This document shows positions 21,472 through 35,308 of a DNA stretch of 64,000 nt, piece by piece. The stretch spans positions 395,967 to 459,966 of the forward strand of contig JAAOMT010000703.1 in NCBI GenBank assembly GCA_016748015.1, given 5' to 3'. The number at the start of each line of letters is the position of its first letter. Position 1 is the stretch's first letter. Made by a program: the position numbers and the translations under genes. The stretch comes from Geosiphon pyriformis. Lineage: Eukaryota > Glomeromycota > Glomeromycetes > Archaeosporales > Geosiphonaceae. Under the pieces are notes generated by a model, which ran no database searches, was not told where the DNA came from, and worked only from the letters and a program-made list of their open reading frames with translations.

Positions 21472-22593
21472 TTTATATAATAATATGTAAAACATATACA
21501 AATATATTTAATTTAACATAATTATAAACAAATAAGTCAAAAAGCATTTATAATTAAACAAAAAACCCAATAATTTAACAATTACTTACTAATTAGTTAG
21601 AATAAACATAATTATATATAATTTAAAATATATATATAATAATTTTTTAACTAGAAAAAAACAGATTAATAAGAAGTCAATTAAACAAACTAAAAAAAAG
21701 AAATTAAATTATAATTTCAAGAAAAACTGAAAAATGTGCTCTTTTAGCTTTGTATTATATAATTTATTAATAATAAAATCAATAAATTAAAGACTTTTTT
21801 TTTATAAATCTAAACTTTAATAAAAGTTTAAAAAGAAATCACCACTTTTTAGTTATTACTTTTTATTAATGAAAACAATAATAAAAATATCTAATATAAT
21901 AACAAAACACAAATAAAATTCAAGCTTAACAAAATTAAAAATATATTAGAAAAATATTAACTATATATAATTATATAAAATTTATTTATAGTAATATTTT
22001 GGTCAAAATCAATAATTAACTCAAAAATTTGGAATAATTTCTTTATAGCTTGAAAAAATAATCTTTAATCAAGATTATTTTCGAATACTAATTTTGTTAA
22101 ATTTTATTTTTTTTTAATCTTCTATAAATTTATTAAAAATAAGATACTGCTTTATTAAAAATAAAAAAATACAGACATTTAATATTAGTGTAAAATAAAA
22201 AAAGTATTTTTGTAGGAGTTTTAAAGAAAGACACAAACAAAAGTATAAAAATATAACAGAAATTCTTGAAAAACTAACATAGTAGTGGCAATTTTAATAA
22301 AAACAATACACAAAATATTAAATTAAATAAAAAAACATTTATTAAAAAAAACTATTTAATATTTGCTAAAAGTTAAAAAAAACTTATTGAGCTAATTTTT
22401 AGGTTCTTAAATAAAAAAAATAGTAATAATTTATTAAATAAGAATCTAATATAAATCAAAAACAGCATTTATTAAGACTAATATATTTATTTACATATTA
22501 TAATTATATAATTTTCAGTATTATTATTTAATCTAAGACCATATTAAAAATTAATCATAATATAATCTCCAAAAAAAAAACTACTTTATAACA
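21472..22593 (+). repeat. Old Gypsy LTR, copy C
   Basis: This aligns with copies A and B from the TATATAATAATATG start to TTATAACA at 22593, about 1.12 kb. Like copy A it is uninterrupted at the site (near 21730) where copy B carries the young element. It is the most AT-shifted of the three copies. Confidence 0.7.
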
Positions 22594-25500
22594 ACACTAA
22601 AGCAATTGCTTATAATTTTATTATCATTAAAAACAGTAACTTATATATCTCAACATTTATGTTTATTTTAATATTAAAAAAGTAAGTCACTGTCTTATTA
22701 ACTACTTTTACAATACCTAAGTTTTTTAATAAACTATTAATATAAATACTTATTGTTTTTGTTTACAACTTATACAAATATTTTTAAATGTCTAAAAATT
22801 TTTTTAAGCAAAAAAAGTTCAAGCAGTTAGAATTAAGAATAATCTTATTAAATTTAACAAAAAAATTATTTATGTAAACTAAAGCTTTTATAAATTATGA
22901 TAACATTAGATTTTTAAAAATATTTTTTTTTAATAATAAAAAATCTTTCAATTTATAACCAATTTATACTTGTTTAATAACTGTTTTCAAATACAATACT
23001 AAAGTATCTCAAAAAATAAATCACATTAAAATAATAAAAATTTTCTAATATTTTGAATATTAAAAAACAGCCAACACTATAAAATACATTAAACAAATTA
23101 TTAGCCAAAAAAATTTTGTTATCCAAAAAATTATTTATAATATTTGCCAAAAAATTATTTACAAAACTGACTTTTAATTTGACTAGATATTACAACAGAT
23201 TTATAGACACTTAATCTAAAATCTGCAAATCCAAAAAATAGTGTTTAAATAATTAATTAAGAACTTCTATTGTATTAAAAAATCCAATTATTGAGACTAT
23301 TTTGGTTTTTGTCTGTATCTGCTCAAAAAAAACCAATCTATACAGAAATAAATAATATAAAATCTTATTAAAAAAGTTTTTTAAAAAATTGGTCTTAAAT
23401 TTAAGCTTTTTTTATTATTATAATATTTTATTTTTAACATATGCTTTTAGATACAAAACTGAATTGTGTTTAATAAATAATTATAAATTGTAAAACTTCT
23501 AAAGCTTGGCTTAAATATACTCTTTATTAACAGAAAAATTCTTAAATATCTGTAAGATTTATCTTATTTGACAATAAAAATTAGTTAACTATTAATGCAC
23601 AAAAAAGCATTTATAACTTTTTAATTGATAAAATAGCCACTGTTTGTTATTATTAATAAAAATGTTATTGATTTTAAAAAACTTATTAACTATATCTAAA
23701 ATATAGTGTGTTAAAATCTGATTATTTTTTATCCAAATTATATTATTAACAAAAGCACTAATCATAAAAAAATAAATCTTCTTTTACTAATCTTTATTCT
23801 GTTTATTTTTGTCGTAAAATTCATGTTTATTTTATATTTATATAAATATTTATGTCTTTTTACCTTATATAACAAAAAATTATAAAAAATCTTTTAAAAA
23901 AATAGTAAAAACATCTTATTTTGATCAAATTTATTTTGTATTTTATAACTATTTAAAAGACCAAATTAATTATTACTTTGTTAATTCTGCTTTAATAAAT
24001 TTATTGTATATTCTAATATGTTATAAACTAGCTTTCAAATAATATTATCTAACCAAATTATATGTTTTGCAAAATTAACTAAAGCTTTTAGTTTTTTTCA
24101 AAGCATTTTTTACTATTAAACCAATAATAAATACAGAAAATTAAGTCAAAGTACTTTTTAAGACCAAGAAATTGTTATTTTAAAAAACATTAAACTTACT
24201 ACAAGCAAATAAAATACAATTTGACAAAATTTTAGATGAAATTTTTTTACTTGTTTCAATTATTACAATAGACTATATATTTGTTAAAACATTATTCTAA
24301 TCATAAAACTTGAAAATTATTAAAACTTATGTCTTTTTTTAAAGAACTAGAATATTATTAAGAGCCAGACAAGAATTTAACAGATCCAAAAGACATTTTA
24401 TTATTCTATTATTATAGTGCTTTTAAAATTTCTTTAATATAACAAATAAATTAACAGCTTTGCTATTAAGCAGATTATTAATTACTAAAACCAATTTATC
24501 TATATTGATTTTTTCTATTATATTAGAAAAAACATCTTTTTTTATATAGTTTAATAATACATACTAGTAAAACTACAAATTGGGTAATATTGAAAACATG
24601 TTCTACTTTTTTATCTAATTTACTATGATTTTATTAATTCTAAGTTTTATTTTATTTAGCTTTAAAATCAACTTTTTTCAATTATTAAATAGTTTAAAAT
24701 TATCTTACAAAAAAGTCATTCTAAAATACTTCTTATTATATTTTTTCTATTAGAACTAAAAATTTTTATGTATTGGTTGATTATCTTTTTAATTAATTTA
24801 ATTTTAGTTGTTTTGATTTATAGTACTTGAATTTTCTATATTTTTTCTTGATTATTGACAAATATTTAATAATATTTATTAACTTTATATTATTTTGAAT
24901 CATATTACTAACTTTAAAAGTTTTTTTATTATCAATAACTAACTATTTTATAATGAAACTATTAAATTTAAATCTATTATCTGAATTTATTTTCTTTACA
25001 ATCTTGACAACCAATAATTTTAACTTAAAAAACTTTGATAATTATTTGTTTTTTAAACATTCAAATTTACTGTATCAATGTTTAAAGAAAACTTTATTTA
25101 TTGAATTTACTATTATTTTTCTTAATATTTTTTATATCTTATTTATATTATTGAAATTTTTTACATTCATAAATCCACTCATTGTTATCTAAAACTTAGC
25201 CAAAAAGCATTCTTAAAAGTATATTTATTTGATATTATCTATATTTTTAACTCTAAATTTTCAATAATTTTTATTTGCTTATTTACAAATATTATTTAGA
25301 CAAATATTTAAGAAATTATTTAATTTAACTAAGACTATGACTGTTTTGTTATTAGTATTAAAAAAGTTAGATACAAAATCAACTTTATAATTCACAATTG
25401 TTAATAACAAAATTTTATTTACAAAAATATAGTTAATAATTTTTTTAACTTTATTTGAATTATTTTAAGTAGAAGTTTTGACTAAAAAATATCTAGTATT

Positions 25501-27600
25501 AAAAAATTTCTTATTTAAACCAAATTCTATCAAACTTGTTTATAATTTAAGATTTAATATTAGACTTTAACTTTGTTTTTATAATAATTAAAATTATATT
25601 GTCAAACTTTACATATTAACAAATAATATATATTTTTTTAATCAGATTGTTTATGTCTTTAATATTGTATATGACTACTTTTCAAACAATATTGGTTATT
25701 AAAATAATAAAAACACTCAAAAACCTGAACTAGTGTATAATTAATTTAATTTTACCAAAATAAAAACTACAAATACTTCAAAAACAACTATTTTTTCAAA
25801 CCATTTACTTTGGTGGTTAGAATCTTAAAACTGCTTATAATCAAACCTAAATTCTTATTTAATATTATTAAATAGAGAGAAAATAACATCTGCAAAGTAT
25901 TTAAACTTATATTCAAATCTAAATTTGAATTCAAAACCACTAAATTGGTTAAAACAAAAAATAAAAAAATAGAAACCAAAGATACCAATTCTAAACTGTC
26001 TAATTTGTACACAATACTAGATATTTAATTAGTCAGCAACTCTAAAAACTATTTTAAAAAAGCCAACCAAGCATTAACAAAAAAAATTTTATTAAACTAA
26101 AAAGCACTAAAGTAAAGAAAACCAAAAAAAAACAGAATAAAAATCAACAAAAACAACAACTAAAAAAACTATTTTTGTCTAAGATTTGTTATTAAAAGCA
26201 ACAAATTAGAAAATAAAATTATTTTTTAACATAAAAACAGATTAGCTAAAAATAATTTCTGTTTAAAACAAACTTTTTATAAATTTTTTTCAAAGTAAAA
26301 GCAGAAAAGTTTTTAAAGTCATATTTAAAAAAAAAGTATTTAAGATATTTATATTTTTTATATCAAATAAAATCCAATCTAACTTATAAAAATTTTATTT
26401 TACCAAAAATTAGTTCTATGTAGAAGACAGATTTCAGATTTTTTTTTAAAACCAATTATAGCACAATAAATTCTATTGTTAATATTGAATAACTAATTAA
26501 TTATATATGTTTTTTTATTAATTTTTTTCAATAAAGTACTTAAATTATAAGTAATTATTTCTACAAACAGAATAAACAAAAGCATCTTAAACTAATTTTT
26601 AATAATTTTAATTATATATACTAAATTTTTTCCAATTAAGAATAATTATCTTAATGCTAACTAATTGGTTTAACTTAATTCAGCAAATTTTACTATAGTT
26701 TTTTGTCAAAGTTCAATAAGTTGCAATTAGATTAACACTATTTAATCAAACTTAAAGAAAACTGTAACAATTATTTTTTTGACATATTTATAAAAATTTT
26801 TTTAATAACTACAGTTTAATTTAAGCAAAATTTTTGTTTCTTGAGATTATTATTTACTTTGATGTTTTTTTTTCAACCAATAAAACAGCTTTTTTTATGT
26901 TTTTTTTTAATGTAAATATTGATTTAATTATATCTTTAAATTTTAAAAAAATAGTAATCTTTCCAAACCTATTTACTTTTAAAAAAAATTTTTAACAACT
27001 TGTACTTTTACTGTTATTAATTTTTTTTTAATTATTAATAGATTAATATCCAAAATAAAAATTTTTTTAACAGAAACTTTTACCTAAATTTTTACAAATT
27101 TGGAATCAATCTATTTTTTGTTCAAGAAAATATTGAAAAAAAATAAGAAAGATCCAATATTTTCTTCTATTTAAAATTAAAAGAACCAAAAAAAAGCCAT
27201 AATTAATATTAATATTTATTTTTTTGGCTTTAAAAATAGTAGCAGTCAAACTTAAAAAGAATTTATTATTAATGCCAATCAGAATACTATTGCTTTTATT
27301 ATTATTAAACTTATTGTTTATATTCAAATACATATTATTATCAAGATTAAACTTGACCAAAGAAATATTTCTCTTATTATTAAAGTATTCAATATTACTA
27401 AGAACAATTTTTTTTTGAAAGAAAAAACTATTAGCAAGATCATAAAAAGTCTTTTTAAATGTTTTTTTCTTATATATGTTATTACTTGAAGCAGCTTTTA
27501 AGTTCACAATAAAGAGATTATTTTCTTAAAAAATATTGAAAAAAAACAACAAGAAAACAAAAACTTTTTTTAAAAATATGTTTTTTAGAGAATTTTAGAC
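22594..27600 (-). pseudogene. Extremely decayed LINE-like sequence
   Basis: No gene can be read. A block at about 22890-23340 aligns by eye with 56870-57260, which lies in a decayed minus-strand LINE. Shared landmarks are AAATCTTTCAAT, ATTAAATAAATTGTTA against ATTAAACAAATTATTA, GCCAAAAAATTATT and AATCTGCAAAT. So at least part is LINE reverse-transcriptase sequence on the minus strand. The few open frames (for example 24953-25192 and 27106-27507) are Leu/Ile/Asn/Lys runs expected from AT-rich DNA and are not called as genes. Confidence 0.45.
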
Positions 27601-29807
27601 ATAAAAAAATAATAATAAACAATTTTTAATTTATAAAAAAACTATTTTTTTTTGTGTTTTATTTTGTAAAAGAGCTATAAATTAGATTAAATAAAGATAA
27701 ATTTTATGTTTATTATTATAATATATATTTTAATATTATTATTAAACATATTATTTTAAGAAACAAACATATTATTCTAATTATTTGTTATTTTTTCAAG
27801 TTAAAAAAAGCTAAATTTATATTTGATTACTTATATATAAAACATAATAAGTTAAATTGAGTTATAAAATTTTGATTTATATTAATTTTAAGTTAAAATA
27901 TTTATAATTTAAACTTAATTTCTACAAGTTAAATATTAAGTCAAAAAAGTTAACTTGATATTTTTAAAGTTTTAATTGGTTTAAAAATGATTATTAAATA
28001 TATTATTAAGTTTTTTTGTATAAAAATTGCATTTTAAATTTTTTAAATATTATTATTAAAATTAAACTTATTAAATTATTATTTTTACAACTTTTAAAAT
28101 TATAAAATTTTTTGTAATTTTTGTTGTGTATACTATTGTAATTTTTTTAATAAAATGAAAAATATTTTTGGTATTTTTAATAAAATTTTTAGTATTGGGT
28201 TAAAGTTTATTAGTTTGTAATAATATGTTATGTGTTTTAAGTTTATTAAAATTGTTTTTACTTTTTTTTATTTTTTATTGTTGTTATTAAGTATTATTAA
28301 TTGTTAATTATTTTATAAAAATCAAAATTTTTTAATAAGTTATAATTTATGTGTTTTTAATAATAAAAAATAAATATTAAAACAATTATTATTTTTTATA
28401 ATATATTTAAAACTAAATTAATTAATTTTTTTTTAATTTATATGGTTTTTAAAATTAATAAATTGGTTTTTTAAGTTGGTAATTAAATTTTTTTATTTTT
28501 AGTAATTATTATTAAAAATATGTTATTATAAATTTTAAATTTAAAAAATAATTAATTAAATTATTATTAAAATTATTTTATAAAAAAAATTATATTTAAT
28601 AAAAAATTTTAAATATTAATATTATTATAAATATTAAAATTTAAATTATTTGGGTTTTAATTATAAAATTATTATTTTTGGTTTTTTAAAATTTTAATTT
28701 AAGTCTTTTGTAATTTTTAAAATCTTATTTTATCAATTTAATAATTTATTATTATACATTAAAACTGCTGTATTTTTATTTTTCTAATATTGTTTATTTA
28801 ATAATAGTTTTTATTATAATAATTAATATTAAGATTGTTTTATTAAAATTATAATGCTTAAACTGTTTTAATTAATTAACCAGTTGTTTAACTTATTAAA
28901 ACTTTAATAGTTTTGTTTTTTTTGTTGGTTGTAAAAAAAAATCAATTTAATAATTAATATATAAATATTATTTTTAAAAAAGCAGTTTGTTAATATTATT
29001 AATATAATTGCTAATATTTTTAAGAATTTTATTGGCTTTAAAAATAGGTTTAATGTTGGTTTTTTAATAATAAAAATATAAAAGTTATTATTATTATTTG
29101 TATAAATAAAAATATTTTTAAGTAATTAATAATTTTTTTAAATTTTTAAATTTTAGATGTTAAAAACAGTAAAAAAAACTTTCAAGTTGTAAATAAGTAA
29201 GTTTTTAAAAAATAAAAATTATTTAAATGTTTGTATTAGCAAAACGAAAACACAGAATTTATTAATTTAAAGTAAATTTAATTGGCTTAAGTAGTTAATT
29301 ATATATTATATGTAATTTAATTCATATTTAATATATAATATTTTATATTATTTAAAAATCAATGGTTGAATTACAGTTATATAACATAAATTGATCTATT
29401 GATTAAGGTATATCAAGCAGAAAAAAAAATTTAAAACTTTGATTTTTATAATAATAAATTTATATTTAAAAATTTTTTAATAAAAATTATTTACATAATA
29501 TTTATTTTTAAGTTTATATTAATAAATCTTAAGTGTAAATAAAACATAATATTATAATATTATTTAGTTGAAAATTAATTTATTTTATCTTTTTATTTTT
29601 TTTATTTTAAAAAACAATTCAATTTTAAATATAACTGTTAAAATTAATAAAATAAATGTAAAATTATCAAAAAAAAACATTTTTAGTGTTTATTTTCTAA
29701 TTTTTTTCCATACACTCAATTTAAGATAATCAATAATTAAAATATAAAATATATTTAAACAATTAATATGAGCGCAATTAGGTTTTTTTTATTAGTTTTA
29801 TTAAATA

Positions 29808-29864
<57 letters not shown>

Positions 29865-30040
29865 CAAATCTTGTTCAAGATAAAGATTTATGACAATTTA
29901 CACACAATTTAGAAAAAATTTTAATTTTTTTTTTGGTTATTATAAACAATTAAACAATTTTAAATTTACAAACAACAATATTATTTTTTTAATTTTTAAA
30001 AAGTCTAAATTGCTAGTCATTTAACTGTAAAAAGATTTTA
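27601..30040. other. AT-rich gene-free stretch, origin not identified
   Basis: The plus strand is T-rich with almost no C. I see no gene, LTR terminus or motif. It probably continues the decayed element DNA at its left. A (TAA)n microsatellite lies at about 29811-29863 near its right edge, and the base composition changes abruptly near 30040. Confidence 0.5.
29811..29863. repeat. (TAA)n microsatellite
   Basis: About 53 bp of uninterrupted TAA repeats lie close to the transition from AT-rich repeat DNA to the gene island. Confidence 0.9.
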
Positions 30041-30140
30041 AATGTTAGGTGCACAAGGATAATTATTCAAAATTGTAACGCATATACCATCAGATTGTGC
30101 ATGTATAAAGTCAATCAATGTATTTTAATTGACCCCCAAA

Positions 30141-30148
30141 TTACGTCA
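30141..30148 (+). promoter_or_regulatory. CRE/ATF-like site TTACGTCA
   Basis: TTACGTCA lies about 70 bp upstream of the preferred bL9m start codon. This is a binding site type for fungal bZIP factors of the ATF/CREB and Pap1 classes. Function is inferred from position and motif only. Confidence 0.4.
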
Positions 30149-30218
30149 TTTCACAGATGCCTGGCCAAATAACAAACTTTTTTACCTGATGATCTTTATC
30201 TTCGCTTTATCACTCATC

Positions 30219-31186
30219 ATGTCCTTTCGAATAACAAATACAGCAACCACATATACAAGTTTTCATAAATTTTTTCAAAACACAAAGAGCATGTGCCGAC
30301 CTACAAATTTCGGCATTTCGTTCTTTCAACCATTGGAGCAGCAACAACAGCCAGAGATATGTATTTTCAAGAGAGGAGTGAAAAAGCCAAAGATTGAAGT
30401 AAAATTGTTACAGCCAGTTCAGAATCTTGGAAGAGCAGGTGATTCGTGCTTGTTTTTCATTTAAGTCTAGCACGATATCCTTTTTTAGCAGTGTTTATCT
30501 TAATTATTACTTTTTTATGGAGTTTAGGCGATACAGTTTCGGTCATGAGAGGTTTATAAAATTATTTAAATTTGATATTTTATTTATCGCAAAAAGGTTC
30601 GTTCAATTAATTGGTCTAAATCTCATTTTTTTATTCATACAGGTTATATGAGATATGAATTATATCCTAGACAATTAGCAGAATATATTTATCGGGTAGA
30701 GCCCAAAAAAAGGAATCTTGTGACAGGGGTTGAATTGGAATGGGGAAAAGACATTGTAGGCCAAAGTTGCTTTTATCAATCTTTAATTCAAATGCACTTC
30801 ATGAGATTCACTCAAATTTTGAATTTCTTTATCATTATAAAACTTAGATGACATTACCGGGAATCAAACCAACAGAGATTAATTTCAAATTCCTACATCA
30901 AATTCAAGTCAACATGGCGATCGTGCAACATATTACAAAGTTGACTTTTACTCGGGCAGTTTCACTTGATCCAAAATCATCATCGCAAATTGTTCCCACT
31001 GTAAGAATAGAACACATCATGCAAAGGCTGGAGACTTATGGGGCAACATTAGAAAAATATAATCTTATGTTTCCACAATATCTTGGCAATGAGGTAAGAA
31101 CATTTGGGGAACATCGATGCCTGATGTTGTTTCCAGAAATCAGGCAAAAGATTTGGCTCATGCTTAACGTCAGCAGGGGAACATAG
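30219..31186 (+). CDS. MRPL9: Mitochondrial large-subunit ribosomal protein bL9m
   Basis: Exons inferred: 30219-30438, 30643-30755 and 30848-31186. Introns of 204 and 92 bp have GT-AG ends, and all joins are in phase. The signature IEVKLLQPVQNLGRAG, joined across intron 1 to YMRYELYPRQLAEYI, matches the N-terminal L9 domain (LL..V..LG..G..V.V..GY.RN.L.P.GLA.Y). The C-terminal part (RIEHIMQRLETYG, then YNLMFP and FGEHRC) resembles the end of mitochondrial L9 proteins. The first residues (MSFRITNTATTYTSFHKFF) are Ser/Thr-rich with Arg and Lys and lack acidic residues, as in a mitochondrial presequence. The start at 30219 was chosen for that reason. A GTAAGA at 31093 could be an alternative donor, but reading through keeps FGEHRC. 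The protein would sit on the mitoribosome near the L1 stalk base. It is about 220 residues. Confidence 0.75.
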
Positions 31187-33009
31187 AAAATTGAAATTCG
31201 AGTTTCTTGGAAATCTAACTAATAAATTTCATGAATGACGAATACTGTATTGTGAATGCGGTATCCAGAACCTTTTTTCAATTTTAATTAATACCTTATC
31301 ACAGTCACATTTTTGAATGGCAAAAAATAAGTTGTGAAACTCACTCATACCTTAATAATAACTTAGTGACAAAAATGGTATACCAAAGGCGTGTATCCAA
31401 AAGATAATCCAAATTAAATTTCAAGTCATATCGAAAATTTGATTAAATTTTCCGTGATATTAGGAACATTTTTTGATAAGTAGGACGTTTTATAAGATGT
31501 CAGGATTTCTGGATCGTTTTTGTAGTACCATTGGTTGCAAATTCCGAAATGAAATACATGAAGGGGTTGTCCATTTTTTGACGCACAGGTTTATTTGATA
31601 TTTGATAAAAATTTCCAAAAATTATAATTAAGAAATAATGAGCAGAAGAGGTGAAATGATCATCATCCTAAAGAGCCCTCTTGGATAATAATAATTATTA
31701 ATATGTGAGCTTGGTTTCATGTTTTCCGCATCATTTTGGAAGGGCCACCAAAATACGACGTGCGTCTGTCTGACTGCAGGATGTACGAGAGAATAGGAGA
31801 AAAAAGGATTTTTAAGTAAGGGGAACAAGTCAATTTCGGTGAGTGATAAATGTGATAGTAATTTAGAGCAATAATGAAATTGGGAAAAGTGAAATAAAAC
31901 TTTCGATTAGAAGCTTGGAAAATTTAGAAAGCCTCGTAAAATAATATTAAAACGACAACAAAAACAACACCAACAACAACAAAACAACAACAACAATAAT
32001 AATAATAATAATAATAATAATAGAAGGAAATAGTTCAAAAATTAAAAAACATAATATCGTTATCGGTGGGGGTAGATGTTGAAAAAATATCAAAGTTATC
32101 CAAACGGTGAAAGAGTGAGGATTAAAAATTGAGAATTATCAATTATTGTTACCTCTAACTGCCTCCCTGAATTTCAACAACAGCAGTAGCGGCCAAGTAA
32201 ACAGGCTTGATTTATATGTAAACCGATGATGGGCTTGGGGGCGTTATTCTTCTTTGTTTTTTTTTTTTTGAAATACGTTTTTTAGTGATATTATGTTGAT
32301 TATCAAATTTTTACCCATGCGAATCACTAAATAATTAATTAATGGTAAGTTCATCAGGCGTAAAAAGATAAGAATGATGATTTATACAGTAATATCAGCA
32401 AAGCAAGCAGCCCCTATTTTCTAATGCGGCACAAAATTTTTTAGAGTACTTATTTACTCTGGATAAAATGGCTTTTTTTAGCGTGTGAATATAGTAAGTA
32501 AGTAAGTAAGTAGGTGGGAGGCAATTTTTGAAGTATCTTTTAATGGTAAACGTACACGTGGTTTTGCTCAAATGATTCCAAACATATGGCTGATTTCCGA
32601 ATTTCTATCAAGCTTTTTTTTTTTTCAGAATTCTTTTTCATTTTTAAAATGAAAAACGATCTTTCTTAGATTGGGTAATGATGTCGATTAATAAAAAATT
32701 TGTTTATCTTCATATGGTCATAACTTTTTTTATCGGTAGTAATGTTCAAGAAACTTTGTCGACAATGGACAATCTTGCATGCTTGTCTTTTCCTATTCCT
32801 TCTACCCCTACTTCACTTTTTCATATGCATTATAAAGAATTATCGATTGAAAATCACGTATTTTTTGTAAGATCACGCAAAAATGCAGACTAATATTAGG
32901 AATGTGAACACACTTATATCAAGGGTAATAAGTTATCATCATAGAAACAAAAAAAACTGCTAACCCTTAAATTATAGTATTACCAATTAATCAAATGATA
33001 TATATCTTT

Positions 33010-33048
<39 letters not shown>

Positions 33049-34317
33049 TTACAAAGCAGTTTTATTTTTAATTTTTTTTTGCTTTGTGATAAAGTTTTTT
33101 TTTTATTTTATTTTATTTCGATTTGGATCAAATAAATTTTTTTTTTTTTTTAATTATTGATGAATCGTGAATATCAACTAACACACACCCAATTTAATGA
33201 TTTTTATCATCATCAATGGGGCAAATGATAATTTTTGGGAAAGGGAGAGCCTGTTGTATCATGGATAATTCTAGAACACAAAAACATATATCCTTTTTTA
33301 AACTTTAAAAAGATTCATTGTTTCTTTTATTTGCTCGTGGATCAATGGTACCCCTAGCATGCAGGTAATAGATTTAAGTTTTTTTTTTTTTTTTAACCAG
33401 TTAAAGAAAATATATATATATATATATTGTACTCAATTGGACGGTCTGAAAGTGATATTGAATTATTGGTTGTTATTTGTTTTTCATTTTTATCATAGAA
33501 AATGAAAAACAAAAAAGAAAAATTTACATTTGGGATTTTTAAAATGGTTCATTCAATCGTATCAAAATAAGGAACAGTCATCTTTTTTTTTTTTTTTATA
33601 TGAATCGATTTACTTACTTACTTACTTACTAACTTACTTGATTACTTGCTTGCTTACTTTATTTAAAAAAATAAAAAGGAAATTATTTCAACGTGTTAAA
33701 AATACCCAATAAATTCACGGGGAGGGGGGGGGGGCAACCTAATGAATAAGGAAATATGTAATGTTGATTAGGAAGATGACGCAGACGATTCACAAGTACA
33801 AAAAAAACAATTTTAAGCTTCTTAGATTTTTTACCCCGTTTATGATACCGAATTAGAAAATTTACCGATTTTTTGTTGGTGTTTATAATAGGCTTTTTCA
33901 TTTTATAATAAAGCAACAGCAGCAACAGCAGCAGTGGTAGTGTTTTTTTTTTACGGTTTGCCTATTTTCACAGCTGGCTAAGCCCTAAATGGTAAAACAT
34001 AATAATGGCAGTGTGGAAAAAAATGTTTCATTTACAACTTTTTTATTTTTTCACCCATAAAAAAAAAAAAATTGATTTAACTCAAAGTAACTTAAACGCT
34101 TTCATTCTATTTACCATGTGTTTTGTTTGGATATGTTTTAAATAGATAGAAATATATTTTGAACATCGACTCACCAAATTTGGTAATGATTCAAAGAAAG
34201 AAAAAAGAAAAAAACATTATTACCAGACAACTAGGAAATATTTAGTACTCATTGAGGCGGTGTCAAAAGAAAAAAACGTGTGTCTATGTGGGAGGGGGGG
34301 GGGTCTTGGTTGTGAGA

Positions 34318-34353
<36 letters not shown>

Positions 34354-35021
34354 GAAGTTCCTTCATCATCATCTACTAGGTCCTAATAAAATGTAGATTA
34401 TAATTCAACATGGATATTATATATATTAGATTATTATGTTAGATACTCTATAAATTATTTTTGTCATATTTTGATGCCAAGAAATAGTGCTGTGTAAATT
34501 TTGCCATACCAAAGAAATTAAAAGAGTTACATCAATCTAAAAATTTGTAGTTTCAATAGAGTCTAGAAAAACGGAAAAATCTTACAAGGTAGGTTTAAAC
34601 CACCACCACCACCACCACCACAACCACCACCACAACCACCACAAAAAAAATAAGCAACTCAACCACATAATAACATACACAAAAAAATACACATACATAA
34701 TACATACACATACATACCTGAACACAAACCGAGCGTGCGCGTTTTCAAGAACCTTTTTCTCGCGGGATAAACTTTAAATCAAATTGAATATCCAACAAAC
34801 TAATTAGGAACTAACTTCTAAAGAAGATTTAAAATATGGTAAAAATACAAAGTAGGAAGCGGTGAACGAGGCTGTCTCCGTTCAACACCGAATTTTCTCA
34901 TCTTCTTTGTCAATAACTGTTCATAAAATTTTATCCGCAGGATTGATTGATTGATTGATTGATGATGATTATGATTTTTTTATCATTATTATTTCGCCGG
35001 GCTTATAATTTTTATCATCAG

Positions 35022-35052
<31 letters not shown>

Positions 35053-35242
35053 TATATATCGCGAATAATAATATATATGAAGGCTTTCCTTTCACCTTTT
35101 CTCCTCCTCTTCTTAAACCTTTCAATTTCTTATTCTCATACCCAAAGATTTTTTAAAAAAGTTTTGAGAAACCATTTTTTGACGAAAAATAAAAATCACT
35201 TTAAATTTTAACGTTTCATAAAAAGATAATAATAATTATAAT

Positions 35243-35245
<3 letters not shown>

Positions 35246-35304
<59 letters not shown>
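35246..35304. repeat. (TAA)n microsatellite
   Basis: About 59 bp of TAA repeats, one of at least six tracts of the same motif within 31-37 kb. Confidence 0.9.

Positions 35305-35308
<4 letters not shown>

Noticed and set aside
24953-27507. Small open frames such as 24953-25192 and 27106-27507 as genes
   Set aside because: They encode Leu/Ile/Asn/Lys-rich low-complexity peptides in AT-rich DNA. They have no motif and no context that supports coding.
22594-30040. Inserted mitochondrial DNA
   Set aside because: The extreme AT content suggests it, but blocks align with the LINE fossils at the right, and the adjacent AT-rich DNA aligns with the Gypsy copies. No mitochondrial gene is recognisable.
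31093-31142. A 50-bp intron near the end of bL9m (GTAAGA to ATCAG)
   Set aside because: Splicing it would remove FGEHRC, which resembles the conserved C-terminal part of the family; reading through to the stop at 31186 fits better.
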